Assembly: GCF_000213055.1 (NCBI RefSeq)
Contig: NZ_CM001165.1
Location: forward strand, 930,001-994,000
Length of the DNA: 64,000 nt
DNA from: Streptomyces sp. Tu6071
Lineage (GTDB): Bacteria > Actinomycetota > Actinomycetes > Streptomycetales > Streptomycetaceae
Direction: 5' to 3'
Part shown: positions 1-6,630 of the stretch, in pieces
Layout of the letters: each line of letters begins with the position of its first letter
Position numbering within the stretch: position 1 is the stretch's first letter
Notes under the pieces: model-generated
Told to the model about the DNA's origin: nothing
What the model saw: the letters and a program-made list of their open reading frames with translations, nothing else
Databases searched by the model: none
Position numbers and translations under genes: made by a program

Positions 1-324
1 AACTCTGGGGCTTTCGCGTCTCGGGCCGCTCTGAAAAGCTGGGCTCAGAAAGCGAAGGCGAAGCCTAAGCCGTCCGTGCCGAAGGTTCCCGCTTTCCCGG
101 GCGCGAGTAAGTTCGGCCCCGGCTCGAACAATGCCTACGTCACCCAGCTAGGGAAGGCCCTCGTCAAGAAGGGGTACGGCCGTTTCTACAAGGTCGGCCC
201 CGGCCCTCAGTGGGGGCAGGCGGACCATGATGCCACGCAGGCGTTTCAGCGCGCTCAGGGATGGACTGGCCGTGACGCTGACGGCATCCCTGGTAAGGAG
301 ACGTGGGCAAGGCTGATGAAGTAA
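1..324 (+). CDS. Endolysin, C-terminal part (peptidoglycan-binding domain), 5' end outside window
   Basis: The frame is open from the first base, so the gene begins upstream. The visible part has an Ala/Lys/Pro-rich linker (to about residue 25). After it comes a compact domain with NAYVTQLGKALVKKGYG, DATQAFQRAQGW and DGIPGKETWARL, the pattern of a PG_binding_1 repeat that anchors cell-wall hydrolases to peptidoglycan. The catalytic domain must lie left of the window. A holin gene follows directly, which supports a phage lysis role. An internal ATG at 76 is unlikely to be the start because the linker continues upstream in frame. Confidence 0.8.
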   Translation, partial: NSGAFASRAALKSWAQKAKAKPKPSVPKVPAFPGASKFGPGSNNAYVTQLGKALVKKGYGRFYKVGPGPQWGQADHDATQAFQRAQGWTGRDADGIPGKETWARLMK

Positions 325-340
325 CCCCCTCCCCCTCTCC

Positions 341-370
341 CCCATGGGGACATACATATATGTGCCAATT
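341..370 (+). repeat. Dispersed 30-bp motif, copy A
   Basis: This copy has a palindromic core ACATATATGT inside a conserved asymmetric frame (CATGGGGACATAC left, GTGCCAATT right). It sits between the endolysin stop and the holin ribosome-binding site. It matches copies near 11.45, 11.52, 12.04 and 14.28 kb. It could be a repressor or stoperator-like site; no function is proven. Confidence 0.75.
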
Positions 371-382
371 AAAGGAGTACGC

Positions 383-613
383 ATGTTCGAATTCATCAAA
401 GCGCACGCGGTGCGCATTACAGGGCTCCTGACAGCCCTGGTACCTGTCGGAGCCTGGGCCCTCCCAGATGTGGACTGGCAGGAGGTTCTAGGGGCCGTCC
501 TCGTCCTCCTGGGCCTCGGCGAGGCCGTACAGCGCGTCGAGGACAGCAAGACCCGTGAGGCTCTTCTAGAGGAGCCCCCAGAGCTGGCGGAGGTTCACCA
601 GCTCCATGACTGA
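383..613 (+). CDS. Putative holin, 76 aa
   Basis: A small membrane protein directly downstream of the endolysin. The hydrophobic stretch HAVRITGLLTALVPVGAWAL and a second one, VLGAVLVLLGLGEAV, are separated by a short turn. A charged C-terminal tail (EDSKTREALLEEPPELAE) follows. Two short membrane segments with a charged tail and the lysis-cassette position indicate a holin that lets endolysin reach the wall. I chose ATG 383 because AAAGGAG stands 7 nt upstream; an in-frame ATG at 344 lies within repeat copy A and has no ribosome-binding site. A strong terminator follows. Confidence 0.7.
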   Translation: MFEFIKAHAVRITGLLTALVPVGAWALPDVDWQEVLGAVLVLLGLGEAVQRVEDSKTREALLEEPPELAEVHQLHD

Positions 614-647
614 GGCATAGGGGTGTGCCTGAGGGAGAAACAGATAA

Positions 648-680
648 GGGCCCCCGGCAAATGCCGGGGGCCCCTTTTTT
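648..680 (+). terminator. Intrinsic terminator after the lysis genes
   Basis: An 11-bp perfect stem (GGGCCCCCGGC/GCCGGGGGCCC) with an AAAT loop is followed by C and six T. It closes the rightward lysis operon just before the converging leftward gene at 688. It may work in both directions. Confidence 0.9.
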
Positions 681-687
681 GCTCTAA

Positions 688-906
688 TCACTCAGGTGTG
701 GATTCCTGCCCCTTCCGACGCTCAAGGGCATCCGCCATTGGAAGCATGCACTCAAATCGTTCCCGAAACTCAGCGGGAGTGAATACGACTCTCACTTTCC
801 GCCCGAAGTCCGGTCCCGGAGTCGTCACGGTTACCCACATGATAATGTGGCCGTGATTGGTGCTGTATCCAGAGAACCGTGCATCACGAATTGCTTTGTG
901 CCCCAT
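688..906 (-). CDS. Hypothetical phage protein, 72 aa
   Basis: Last gene of the leftward early-type block. The ATG is preceded by AAGGGG at good spacing. The product has a beta-rich middle (HIIMWVTVTTPGPDFGRKVRVVFTP) and a helical, charged C-terminus (EFRERFECMLPMADALERRK). I recognise no family. It converges with the lysis genes across the terminator at 648-680. Confidence 0.6.
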   Translation of the reverse strand: MGHKAIRDARFSGYSTNHGHIIMWVTVTTPGPDFGRKVRVVFTPAEFRERFECMLPMADALERRKGQESTPE

Positions 907-960
907 AACAACCCCTTACCTGTAAGCGCTTCCACGAGATCGTGATACTGCTCTGCCGGA

Positions 961-1167
961 TTACTCGTTTACCGGGCTCCCTTTCTTGCAGTCCGGACAG
1001 GTGACATCCTGTCCAGGTTTCGGGAAGAAGTTGAGGATTACCGCCCCATTGATCCTCAGGTAGATGGATTTCCCGCACAGGGACTTCCCGCGCCTTGCTA
1101 GGTGGATGACGGTACTCAGATCGCCAATGAGCCCCGGAGTCCACTCGCTTGGATTGGAAGGCAGCAT
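961..1167 (-). CDS. Small zinc-ribbon-like protein, 68 aa (paralogue of the 1715 gene)
   Basis: The product has CGKSIYLR followed by VTCPDCKK near the C-terminus, giving cysteines that could bind one zinc. The line-up with the 1715-1933 gene is clear: both have W.PG/AFGIIGD/YxS.VIH..RR, a CGKS box and VTC..C. They are therefore diverged paralogues in the same operon. The ATG at 1167 follows AGAAGTGG; a GTG two codons earlier is also possible. The function is unknown. Such ribbons often bind nucleic acid or a host protein, but nothing here decides that. Confidence 0.6.
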   Translation of the reverse strand: MLPSNPSEWTPGLIGDLSTVIHLARRGKSLCGKSIYLRINGAVILNFFPKPGQDVTCPDCKKGSPVNE

Positions 1168-1185
1168 GACCACTTCTGCCGCAGA

Positions 1186-1536
1186 TCAGATATCCGCAAT
1201 TTCCGCTGTAAGGCGTGACACAGTGTTCCAGTGCTCCGCTGCTTGCGAACTTATGCGGAACATATACTGTCGCAAATCTCCCCAGACATGAATAACCGCA
1301 TCCTTCCTATAGACTTCCGAAGTGGGATCATTTTCTTCTGGCAGTTCGGCCTTTTCCTGCTGCTCTTCACACACCCTGGCCAGGTTTCCGCAGATGACCC
1401 TAATTGCGAGCCATTCCGCATCGGCAGCCTGCGCCGCTTCCAGCCTCTCCGAATATTCACGGGTCTTATCCTCGGCAATCTCCTTGAAGTACTCAGCCAC
1501 TTCTACGCGAGATTGCAGAATCGTGAATTGCACCAT
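1186..1536 (-). CDS. Hypothetical helical phage protein, 116 aa
   Basis: Almost wholly alpha-helical and charged: VAEYFKEIAEDKTREYSERLEAAQAADAEW reads as coiled coil, followed by NLARVCEEQQEKAELPEEND and a C-terminal helix ending HWNTVSRLTAEIADI. GAGGG stands upstream of the ATG. A 60-nt inverted repeat lies immediately upstream and could fold in the leader of this mRNA. No family recognised. Confidence 0.6.
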   Translation of the reverse strand: MVQFTILQSRVEVAEYFKEIAEDKTREYSERLEAAQAADAEWLAIRVICGNLARVCEEQQEKAELPEENDPTSEVYRKDAVIHVWGDLRQYMFRISSQAAEHWNTVSRLTAEIADI

Positions 1537-1555
1537 GAGCCATACCCTCTTTCTT

Positions 1556-1615
1556 TTGGTTGACTACCACCATCTAGGAACCCCTGCGAGTTCCTAAATG
1601 ATGGGCTACAACCAA
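1556..1615. repeat. Long imperfect inverted repeat / RNA hairpin in a 178-bp gap
   Basis: Nested complementary arms: TTGGTTG (1556-1562) with CAACCAA (1609-1615), then a 7-bp arm with one G-U pair on the minus strand, then AGGAAC (1576-1581) with GTTCCT (1590-1595). The whole can fold into one extended hairpin on the leftward transcript about 20 nt upstream of the 1186-1536 start. There is no T-tract on the minus strand, so a leader structure, processing site or small RNA is as likely as a terminator. The remaining 100 bp of the gap (1616-1714) show nothing. Confidence 0.55.
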
Positions 1616-1714
1616 CCGAGTGTGTAGCTAGCGGCAAAAGGAATCACCACGATACAACCGCGCCCAATCTACCTCTAGCGCGCTAATTCCTTTGTTTACC
1701 CGGTAGTCGGCCGC

Positions 1715-1933
1715 TCAGAGACTTTCGTTTTCCATCTTCTTTCGACACTGGAGGCAAGTTACCTTCTTTCCGAACCGCTCGTAAAACTGCTTGGTCTGCC
1801 AAGGGCCCGCCTTCTGGTAAACGGACTTTCCGCACGCAGCCTTATCACGCCGCACAGCGTGAATGACTTCACTGCGATATCCGATAATCCCGAAAGCCCA
1901 CTTATTGGGATTCGCCTGAATCATCCTTCGCAC
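1715..1933 (-). CDS. Small zinc-ribbon-like protein, 72 aa (paralogue of the 961 gene)
   Basis: Shares with its paralogue the order NPNKWAFGIIGYRSEVIH, DKAACGKSVYQ and KKVTCLQCRKK, so three cysteines line up in both. The start overlaps the end of the 1902-2117 gene by 32 nt; a second ATG at 1924 would shorten the overlap. A third CGK-containing protein is encoded at 2081-2353. Function unknown. Confidence 0.6.
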   Translation of the reverse strand: MRRMIQANPNKWAFGIIGYRSEVIHAVRRDKAACGKSVYQKAGPWQTKQFYERFGKKVTCLQCRKKMENESL

Positions 1934-2117
1934 CTCCGCCCAGCTCTTCTCGTACGCGAATGCAATGAGCTTGCGTACTATTTTCTACCACTAGTTCTTG
2001 TTCGTTGGTGTCCCAAAGGGTAGCGAATACGCCATCCCTCCCAATTACGTATCGAGAATTACTCTCCACGATTCTCCATCTCAGATTTCCCGAAGATGCA
2101 TTTTGATGTGCGGCCAC
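1902..2117 (-). CDS. Hypothetical phage protein, 71 aa
   Basis: Begins with GTG inside the end of the upstream gene. The product is a short beta-rich domain (NLRWRIVESNSRYVIGRDGVF, QELVVENSTQAHCI) with an acidic tail (KDDSGESQ). No ribosome-binding site is obvious, so translation may be coupled to the overlapping gene. No family recognised; existence is moderately supported by its place in the packed operon. Confidence 0.45.
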   Translation of the reverse strand: MAAHQNASSGNLRWRIVESNSRYVIGRDGVFATLWDTNEQELVVENSTQAHCIRVREELGGGAKDDSGESQ

Positions 2118-2353
2118 GTAAGCTCTTTACACACCTTGCACGTAGGACCCCTCCAAAGCGAAATCTTCCTTTGGGGGTTCACCAGCCGCTTACCGCAAAG
2201 CGTCACTAATAGAGTGCTATCCCCTAGACGAATCTCAGGCTGGCATTCGGGGCATGTCCTGTGCGATTTGCGCTCTCCCGGCTTGCCCTCTTCTTTTTCT
2301 TCCTCGTTCTCCGACTTGGCTTTTTCCTTTGTCGGCGCGAGTGTGTCCGCCAT
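2081..2353 (-). CDS. Zinc-ribbon-like protein with charged N-terminus, 90 aa
   Basis: The first 30 residues are Lys/Glu-rich and probably disordered. Then come CPEC, LVTLCGKRLVN and CKVCKE, two CxxC pairs plus a CGK box like those in the 961 and 1715 products. ATG 2353 follows GGGGGATTG, a strong ribosome-binding site; the TTG one codon earlier is less likely. Probably a single zinc-binding module. The recurrence of CGK boxes suggests a small phage-specific family. Confidence 0.6.
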   Translation of the reverse strand: MADTLAPTKEKAKSENEEEKEEGKPGERKSHRTCPECQPEIRLGDSTLLVTLCGKRLVNPQRKISLWRGPTCKVCKELTWPHIKMHLREI

Positions 2354-2363
2354 CAATCCCCCG

Positions 2364-2810
2364 TTACTTCTCCACTTGGATTACCGGAGAGGTCCCCTCC
2401 CGGATCACGGCCTTTATGGTGCTGCTGCTTCTGTGCAGAGTGTACGGCAGCCACACGAGCCGCACACCGACTTCGGCAAAATCGCGTTCCCACTGGTCAC
2501 CCCTGGGGGTGCCCCTCCAGTCGTCCCCCTTAAAGAACGCGTCGAACTTGTGTTCTTCCCACGCCTTGATCTTGTCAAGGCCGTAGTCCGGAACGACAGA
2601 GTGTACGAATCGCAGCGACCGCATCAGCTCCATGCGCTCTATCAGAGGGATGATGGGGCGAGAGCCCTTGTGCTTTGCGGCCTCGTCTGTGAGGCAACCG
2701 ACTATCAGTCGGTCGCATCTCTCTGCGGCCCGTTCAAGCAACCGCAGATGTCCGATGTGAAAAAGGTCCCACACGCCGGACGCGTATCCCGTAACAAGCT
2801 CCCCACTCAT
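2364..2810 (-). CDS. Cytidylyltransferase-like nucleotidyltransferase (HxGH family), 148 aa
   Basis: The family transfers a nucleotide from CTP or ATP to a phosphorylated alcohol or sugar. The N-terminal GVWDLFHIGHLRLLERA (residues 12-28) holds the HIGH box. FKGDDW (about 93-98) and RSSSTIK (127-133) match the second-substrate and RxxxIST-type motifs of glycerol-3-phosphate cytidylyltransferases. Length fits that family (about 130-150 aa). I chose ATG 2810 because GGGGGG stands just upstream; the frame runs 32 codons further without motif content. Its role in a phage is unclear; modification of nucleotide, lipid or teichoic-acid precursors is possible. Confidence 0.8.
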   Translation of the reverse strand: MSGELVTGYASGVWDLFHIGHLRLLERAAERCDRLIVGCLTDEAAKHKGSRPIIPLIERMELMRSLRFVHSVVPDYGLDKIKAWEEHKFDAFFKGDDWRGTPRGDQWERDFAEVGVRLVWLPYTLHRSSSTIKAVIREGTSPVIQVEK

Positions 2811-2893
2811 TTTTACCCCCCACAGGTTTTCGTTTTCTGTCCGATTGGACACAACCCCTCCCCCAGCACGGAGAAAGGATTGAATGCAATCGG

Positions 2894-3115
2894 TTAGATG
2901 AACCACGCTTCATCAAAACCGAAAAGCTTGGCTACTCTATCCGCCTGCTTTTTAAGCACCTCCCGGTATGCCTCCTGTTCCCTTGAGGTCCACTGCTCAA
3001 AGTCTTCCGGATAAAAGCCTGAGTCCTTATCAGCACTAAGAGCGGCACCAATGCCATGCATAAGCGCATCTTGGGCCGCTTCCTTCATCCGAGTACGAGT
3101 GACTTTTCCCGGCAC
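2894..3115 (-). CDS. Hypothetical phage protein, 73 aa
   Basis: A charged, mostly helical protein. TRTRMKEAAQDALMHGIGAAL leads into EDFEQWTSREQEAYREVLKKQADRVAKLFGF. It ends 8 nt from the next leftward start on one side and overlaps the long frame upstream of the nucleotidyltransferase on the other. No known family; the compact helical design resembles small actinophage early proteins. Confidence 0.55.
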   Translation of the reverse strand: MPGKVTRTRMKEAAQDALMHGIGAALSADKDSGFYPEDFEQWTSREQEAYREVLKKQADRVAKLFGFDEAWFI

Positions 3116-3123
3116 CAGCCCTC

Positions 3124-3420
3124 CTAATATAGGTTGTCCAACACTTCGATCTCTTGGGACTCAATACGCGCCCAAATGGATTCAAGATGCGCGTACACAT
3201 TTTCAGGTGTCGGCTGTTTCCGCAACGTCAGGTTCTCTTTGCACGCCTCAGGGCTAGTGCGCACCAACACTCCGTCGTCCCGGAATTCTGCGTGAAGAAG
3301 CTTGAATTCCCTCGCGGTCTGATGAACTACCACACCCCACGCCCGCCCACGCCTGTCAAGATGAATTGCAGGCTTGAGCATCAGGAATGGAGCCTTTTTG
3401 GCGCCGGTTACCGCCATCAT
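3124..3420 (-). CDS. Hypothetical phage protein, 98 aa
   Basis: AAGGAG precedes a double ATG. An N-terminal beta part (KPAIHLDRRGRAWGVVVHQTAREFKLLHAEF) is followed by a helical C-terminus (TPENVYAHLESIWARIESQEIEVLDNLY). The terminator at 3447-3468 lies upstream, so this gene may begin a new transcript or depend on read-through. No family recognised. Confidence 0.6.
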   Translation of the reverse strand: MMAVTGAKKAPFLMLKPAIHLDRRGRAWGVVVHQTAREFKLLHAEFRDDGVLVRTSPEACKENLTLRKQPTPENVYAHLESIWARIESQEIEVLDNLY

Positions 3421-3446
3421 CTCTCCTTCTCTTCCTACCCAGAAAG

Positions 3447-3468
3447 CCCCCGCCCTTTCGGGCGGGGG
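3447..3468 (-). terminator. Terminator below the lsr2-like genes
   Basis: Perfect 9-bp stem CCCCCGCCC/GGGCGGGGG with a GAAA loop on the minus strand, followed by CTTTCT. It lies 11 nt after the stop of the 47-aa gene and closes the 3479-6581 leftward group. Confidence 0.8.
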
Positions 3469-3478
3469 TTCTCATGGG

Positions 3479-3622
3479 TCAGTGCTGGCAGCGGGAATGC
3501 CCGTCCGACTGACACGCATTGCACGGGGCGGAATGCCACTGCCAGTCATGCTGCGGGTAGTCCCGCTTACAGTTCAGGCAGTATTGCGAGACCTCCCGCA
3601 CGGTCTCCTGTTTGTCCGTCAT
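3479..3622 (-). CDS. Zinc-ribbon mini-protein, 47 aa
   Basis: Too short for usual gene finders. Its ATG overlaps the TGA of the Lsr2-like gene above it (ATGA), a classic coupled start. The product carries CLNCKRDYPQH and, 16 residues on, CNACQSDGHSRCQH, so two CxxC pairs could bind one zinc. A terminator follows at once. Coupling to an Lsr2-like protein suggests co-expression; the role is unknown. Confidence 0.65.
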   Translation of the reverse strand: MTDKQETVREVSQYCLNCKRDYPQHDWQWHSAPCNACQSDGHSRCQH

Positions 3623-4044
3623 GCGTCCTGAGTCTCTTCCTCTTCTCCAGCGGCCTCATCGGCCTTAGCGGCTTCCGCGCGCATGTGCGCCTCATACTGA
3701 CGGATGAAGCCAGCCCCGATGCGTCCACGTTCGCTGATGGGCTTTCCATCAACCTCGGCGCCGGTCTCCAATGCCCACGCGCGTACAGCCTGCTTGAACT
3801 CCGCGCTGTAGCCGTCTCCCTGATCCTTCTTTGCCGCAGCCCCACGAGCAACAGGGATTTGAGTCTGTTCCGGCTGCTCGCGCTTACGCGCGACGGCAAC
3901 GTACCGCCCGGTGAATTCCAGGTACTCCTTGTACTCCTTCTCCGTCAGGTCGATGTCATACACGGCACCCCCAATCTCAAGGGTGAATCCCGAAACCTCA
4001 TCTCCAGTTGCGTCCGACAAATCCGACTGACGAATGAGCGCCAT
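3619..4044 (-). CDS. Lsr2-like nucleoid-associated protein, divergent, 141 aa
   Basis: Lsr2 is the actinobacterial H-NS analogue: it dimerises, bridges AT-rich DNA and silences foreign genes. Residues 15-55 (GDEVSGFTLEIGGAVYDIDL, then EYKEYLEFTGRYVA) match the dimerisation domain. Residues 82-118 (FKQAVRAWALETG, ERGRIGAGFIRQYEA) match the DNA-binding domain with the RGR minor-groove triad at 106-108. Unlike its neighbour it has a long acidic tail (KADEAAGEEEETQDA). ATG 4044 follows GGGAG; an upstream ATG at 4122 overlaps the preceding hairpin. It could support the neighbouring Lsr2 or antagonise host Lsr2; the sequence does not say which. Confidence 0.8.
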   Translation of the reverse strand: MALIRQSDLSDATGDEVSGFTLEIGGAVYDIDLTEKEYKEYLEFTGRYVAVARKREQPEQTQIPVARGAAAKKDQGDGYSAEFKQAVRAWALETGAEVDGKPISERGRIGAGFIRQYEAHMRAEAAKADEAAGEEEETQDA

Positions 4045-4086
4045 CGCTACTCCCTTGTTCGACTCTGCATCTATGCCCTGCACATT

Positions 4087-4110
4087 CGGGGCCCCGTTTC
4101 CGGGGCCCCG
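4087..4110 (-). terminator. Hairpin between the two lsr2-like genes
   Basis: Two identical self-complementary 10-mers (CGGGGCCCCG) separated by TTTC form a very stable stem-loop 13 nt after the upstream lsr2 stop. No T-run follows on the minus strand, so it may be a partial terminator setting different levels of the two proteins. Confidence 0.55.
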
Positions 4111-4122
4111 AAGCTTCTCCAA

Positions 4123-4464
4123 CTAGTTCGCCTTGAGGTACGCCTCTTCTACCTCACGGGGCACCCGGCCCCTGTTTCCCAGGTTCGGCCAACCGTTCTT
4201 CCTGGCCCACTCCCGGACAGCCGAGCTGTCCCGGCCCACCCCCGTTGCCTTGGCCCCCCGGGCAGACTTCCTACCAGGACCAGAGGACGCCGACAGCTTG
4301 CGCCCCTTCTCCACGTAGGGAGCCAGCACCTCGCGGAGCTGGTCACCGTTAGCCGTGCTCAGGTCGATTTCATACGTCTTCCCGTCCAGGCCGAAAACAA
4401 CGGTTTCGTCGGCCTCCTCCCCCGTGAGATCGTCAACCAACTCGATGATCGTCTTCTGTGCCAT
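4123..4464 (-). CDS. lsr2: Lsr2 nucleoid-associated protein, 113 aa
   Basis: Full-length Lsr2 architecture at the usual size (about 105-115 aa). The N-terminal dimerisation domain has ELVDDLTGEEADETVVFGLD and GKTYEIDLS (residues 8-36). A basic Ser/Gly/Arg linker spans about 55-78. The DNA-binding domain has SSAVREWARKNGW and NRGRVPREVEEAYLKAN, with RGR at 98-100. The ATG follows GAAAGGCGCGAGG. Phage-borne Lsr2 copies are known in actinophages. Here it may silence phage or host AT-rich DNA, or interfere with host Lsr2. A second diverged copy lies directly downstream. Confidence 0.93.
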   Translation of the reverse strand: MAQKTIIELVDDLTGEEADETVVFGLDGKTYEIDLSTANGDQLREVLAPYVEKGRKLSASSGPGRKSARGAKATGVGRDSSAVREWARKNGWPNLGNRGRVPREVEEAYLKAN

Positions 4465-4543
4465 CCTCGCGCCTTTCCAAGAGTGGATTGAGGTAGACGA
4501 ATAGTGTCACACGTACTGCCCGAATTCCAGCCGGACACAGCGA

Positions 4544-4562
4544 GCGCACGGAATCCGTGCGC
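4544..4562. promoter_or_regulatory. Perfect 9-bp inverted repeat upstream of lsr2
   Basis: GCGCACGGA and TCCGTGCGC flank a single A. It lies in the 135-bp gap between the 199-aa gene and lsr2. It may be an operator or terminator; there is no T-tract. Confidence 0.45.
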
Positions 4563-4599
4563 CACTGAGTCTATCCGGACTCCTAGACCATTCTTACTC

Positions 4600-5199
4600 T
4601 CACGCGGACGGACGCGAGGGGTTAGACACGTAGGTGAGGGGTTCCCCCGGCATGCTCACGAAATACCCCACGATCCGGTTTGCGTCCCTGACGTGATACA
4701 CGGGTCGGAGCACACGTTCCCCACCTCCCTCGCCATCGACTAGGGGGAGGTCCATGATGTTGCGGTAGCCGTTAAGGAGTTCGAGGAAGTTGACTGCGTC
4801 AATTTCGTGCCCCCGCATTTCGGAGAAATCACGAAGGATGTCCTTTGCGTCCTTCGTGAATTCCTCCAATGAGTTGAGGCTCACGGACTCCCAACGTTCC
4901 GTGAAGCTACCGGCACGCTCGTTTTGCTGCCCCAATGCCGCGTGCGCCTTGGCAGTGCAGCTCTCAGTGTTCACAGTGGGCGCCCGGTAGAACGCCTTGT
5001 GCTTTTCAGCCTCAACCTTCCCGGCGTCCGTCCATGTGATGGACCAACGACGGCTGTCATCATTGACCCATTCGGCCAAGCCGCGCTTGATCAACGACTG
5101 AGCGGTTTTAATGTTCCGCCCCTTGGCTCGCTTCACCAACCCCGCTTCCTGAGTCAGGTCCCGCAACATTTCCATCTCTTCGGGGGACAGGTCACTCAT
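4600..5199 (-). CDS. Hypothetical protein with winged-helix-like N-terminus, 199 aa
   Basis: The first 60 residues (LSPEEMEMLRDLTQEAG, IKTAQSLIKRGLAEWVND, WSITWTDAGKVEAEK) read like a small winged helix: helix, recognition helix, beta-wing, then a TxAGxxxAE ending common in such folds. The rest (helices, then VLRPVYHVRDANRIVGYFVS) is not recognised. AAGGAG precedes the ATG, which overlaps the stop of the DUF3987 gene (ATGA), so the two are translationally coupled. A DNA-binding partner of the replication-type protein is possible. Confidence 0.6.
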   Translation of the reverse strand: MSDLSPEEMEMLRDLTQEAGLVKRAKGRNIKTAQSLIKRGLAEWVNDDSRRWSITWTDAGKVEAEKHKAFYRAPTVNTESCTAKAHAALGQQNERAGSFTERWESVSLNSLEEFTKDAKDILRDFSEMRGHEIDAVNFLELLNGYRNIMDLPLVDGEGGGERVLRPVYHVRDANRIVGYFVSMPGEPLTYVSNPSRPSA

Positions 5200-6581
5200 G
5201 ATGTCTCCTTCTTCTTCTGTGTTGCCTTCTTAGCGGCAGCCTTACGGGGCTGAGGACGCGCCGAAGCCTTCTTACGGGGCGAGGGTACTACCGACAGACT
5301 TGGGGGGCTGGCGGGGGTTTCTGCGGCCTTCTCGTCCTTGATCACGTAGTGGACTGGTTTGGGGCCCGGTACCCTCGCCTCACGCACCTGCACGTCAATC
5401 CACGGGTACGAACTCATAAGTTCCCGAACCTGCGGTCCCCGAATACCCCGCTGCGCCAAATGGCGAGCCAATCCCGTATGCAGGATCTCCCCGCCTGCCC
5501 TTTCCAGAATGTTCCTCACGAACTGGTCAAGGGGAGTAACCGGGCGCCCCATGCCGCGAGGCACATTGAGGTTCGCCACCTCGGTTGTGATCTTTTCCAG
5601 GCTGCTCATTGAATAGCGCACCAATTCATATGCAGCCTTCACCGCCGCAACGGAAATCTTGGTCTTCTTTTCGCAGGCCGTGTAAGCCATTGCAATGCGT
5701 GCAATGTGTTCCGCTCCCCGGGACAGGAAAACCGATTGGGCGGGGTCCATGTCTTTCACTTCTTCTGCGATCTCAGTGCGAATTTCGAACAGCACATCAT
5801 CGGCCCGGGGAGTCATGCTGATCGTTCGGGGCTTCTCACATGCCCACTGGTACGCGTCTTCCAGTGCGGAAGAGGGGGTGAAGTTACCCCTTGAACGCGT
5901 GTGCAGCATTTTCGAGCGCTGCACGTAAAGGGGAAGCATTCGGTTATAGCTGCCCCCCAGAGCATCATTTCGGGAGAGATACGCCCCCCACTCCCCCGGA
6001 GTGATGTGCGCGTGAAATCCAAGCAACGGACGAGGAACCCCTACGTGCGCTTTGGTCGTGCGATTCTCAATCGGCTTTCCATCCCATGCCTGCCGCAGAC
6101 GCGAGGAGTAGTTTTTATCCCTCGAAGCCGCCCGCAGAACGTCTGCCCATTCCTCCTCCAGGATGAATACACGTCCGTCCGGTTCATCCAAGTTCGCACC
6201 ATCCTGGATGCGCCCGGCAACGGTCGTTACCAGGGCCGCACCCGACGTGATACCAGACCGCCTGCACTCGTGGTAGAAATCCCGCAGGTTGGGGCCGAGA
6301 GCCCCCACAGCGGCCCTTAGAGCGTCCCCCTTGGCGGCATCAGCGGAATGCCCTACCAAAATGCTCCACACGGCAGCGGGGCGGTTCGATTCCTGCTCTG
6401 ACTGGCCCATGTAGACCTTGCCATTGATGCCCGCTGAATAGATCGAAAGGAGGGCCCCGAAAATACCAATGGGGTCACCCTCCGATCCGGGCAAGTTTGC
6501 CTCAACCGCTTCACCGATGGGCCCGTACTTGATTTTTTCCCAACTCACCTTCGTTCCCTTCCCTGTTGCCTGAGATTCCAT
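5196..6581 (-). CDS. DUF3987-type replication/helicase-like protein, 461 aa
   Basis: The N-terminal half resembles DUF3987 proteins of phages and integrative elements: YGPIGEAVEANLPGSEGDP, IGIFGALLSIYSAGINGK, a degenerate P-loop region VWSILVGHSADAAKGDALRA and RRSGITSGAALV. Such proteins accompany primase or helicase functions. The C-terminal 60 residues are Pro/Ala/Lys-rich and basic (RKKASARPQPRKAAAKKA), likely disordered and DNA-binding. The start is uncertain: ATG 6581 has a weak ribosome-binding site, GTG 6548 follows AAGGGAACG, and the frame opens at TTG 6614. It is coupled to the 199-aa gene by an ATGA overlap. Confidence 0.7.
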   Translation of the reverse strand: MESQATGKGTKVSWEKIKYGPIGEAVEANLPGSEGDPIGIFGALLSIYSAGINGKVYMGQSEQESNRPAAVWSILVGHSADAAKGDALRAAVGALGPNLRDFYHECRRSGITSGAALVTTVAGRIQDGANLDEPDGRVFILEEEWADVLRAASRDKNYSSRLRQAWDGKPIENRTTKAHVGVPRPLLGFHAHITPGEWGAYLSRNDALGGSYNRMLPLYVQRSKMLHTRSRGNFTPSSALEDAYQWACEKPRTISMTPRADDVLFEIRTEIAEEVKDMDPAQSVFLSRGAEHIARIAMAYTACEKKTKISVAAVKAAYELVRYSMSSLEKITTEVANLNVPRGMGRPVTPLDQFVRNILERAGGEILHTGLARHLAQRGIRGPQVRELMSSYPWIDVQVREARVPGPKPVHYVIKDEKAAETPASPPSLSVVPSPRKKASARPQPRKAAAKKATQKKKETS

Positions 6582-6630
6582 GGATAGGGCCGGAAACCTT
6601 CCGGCCCGCACCAAAGCACCTCATGCCCCG

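Noticed and set aside
1556..1615. A tRNA-like structure
   Set aside because: The fold is a single extended hairpin with no separate anticodon or T arms.
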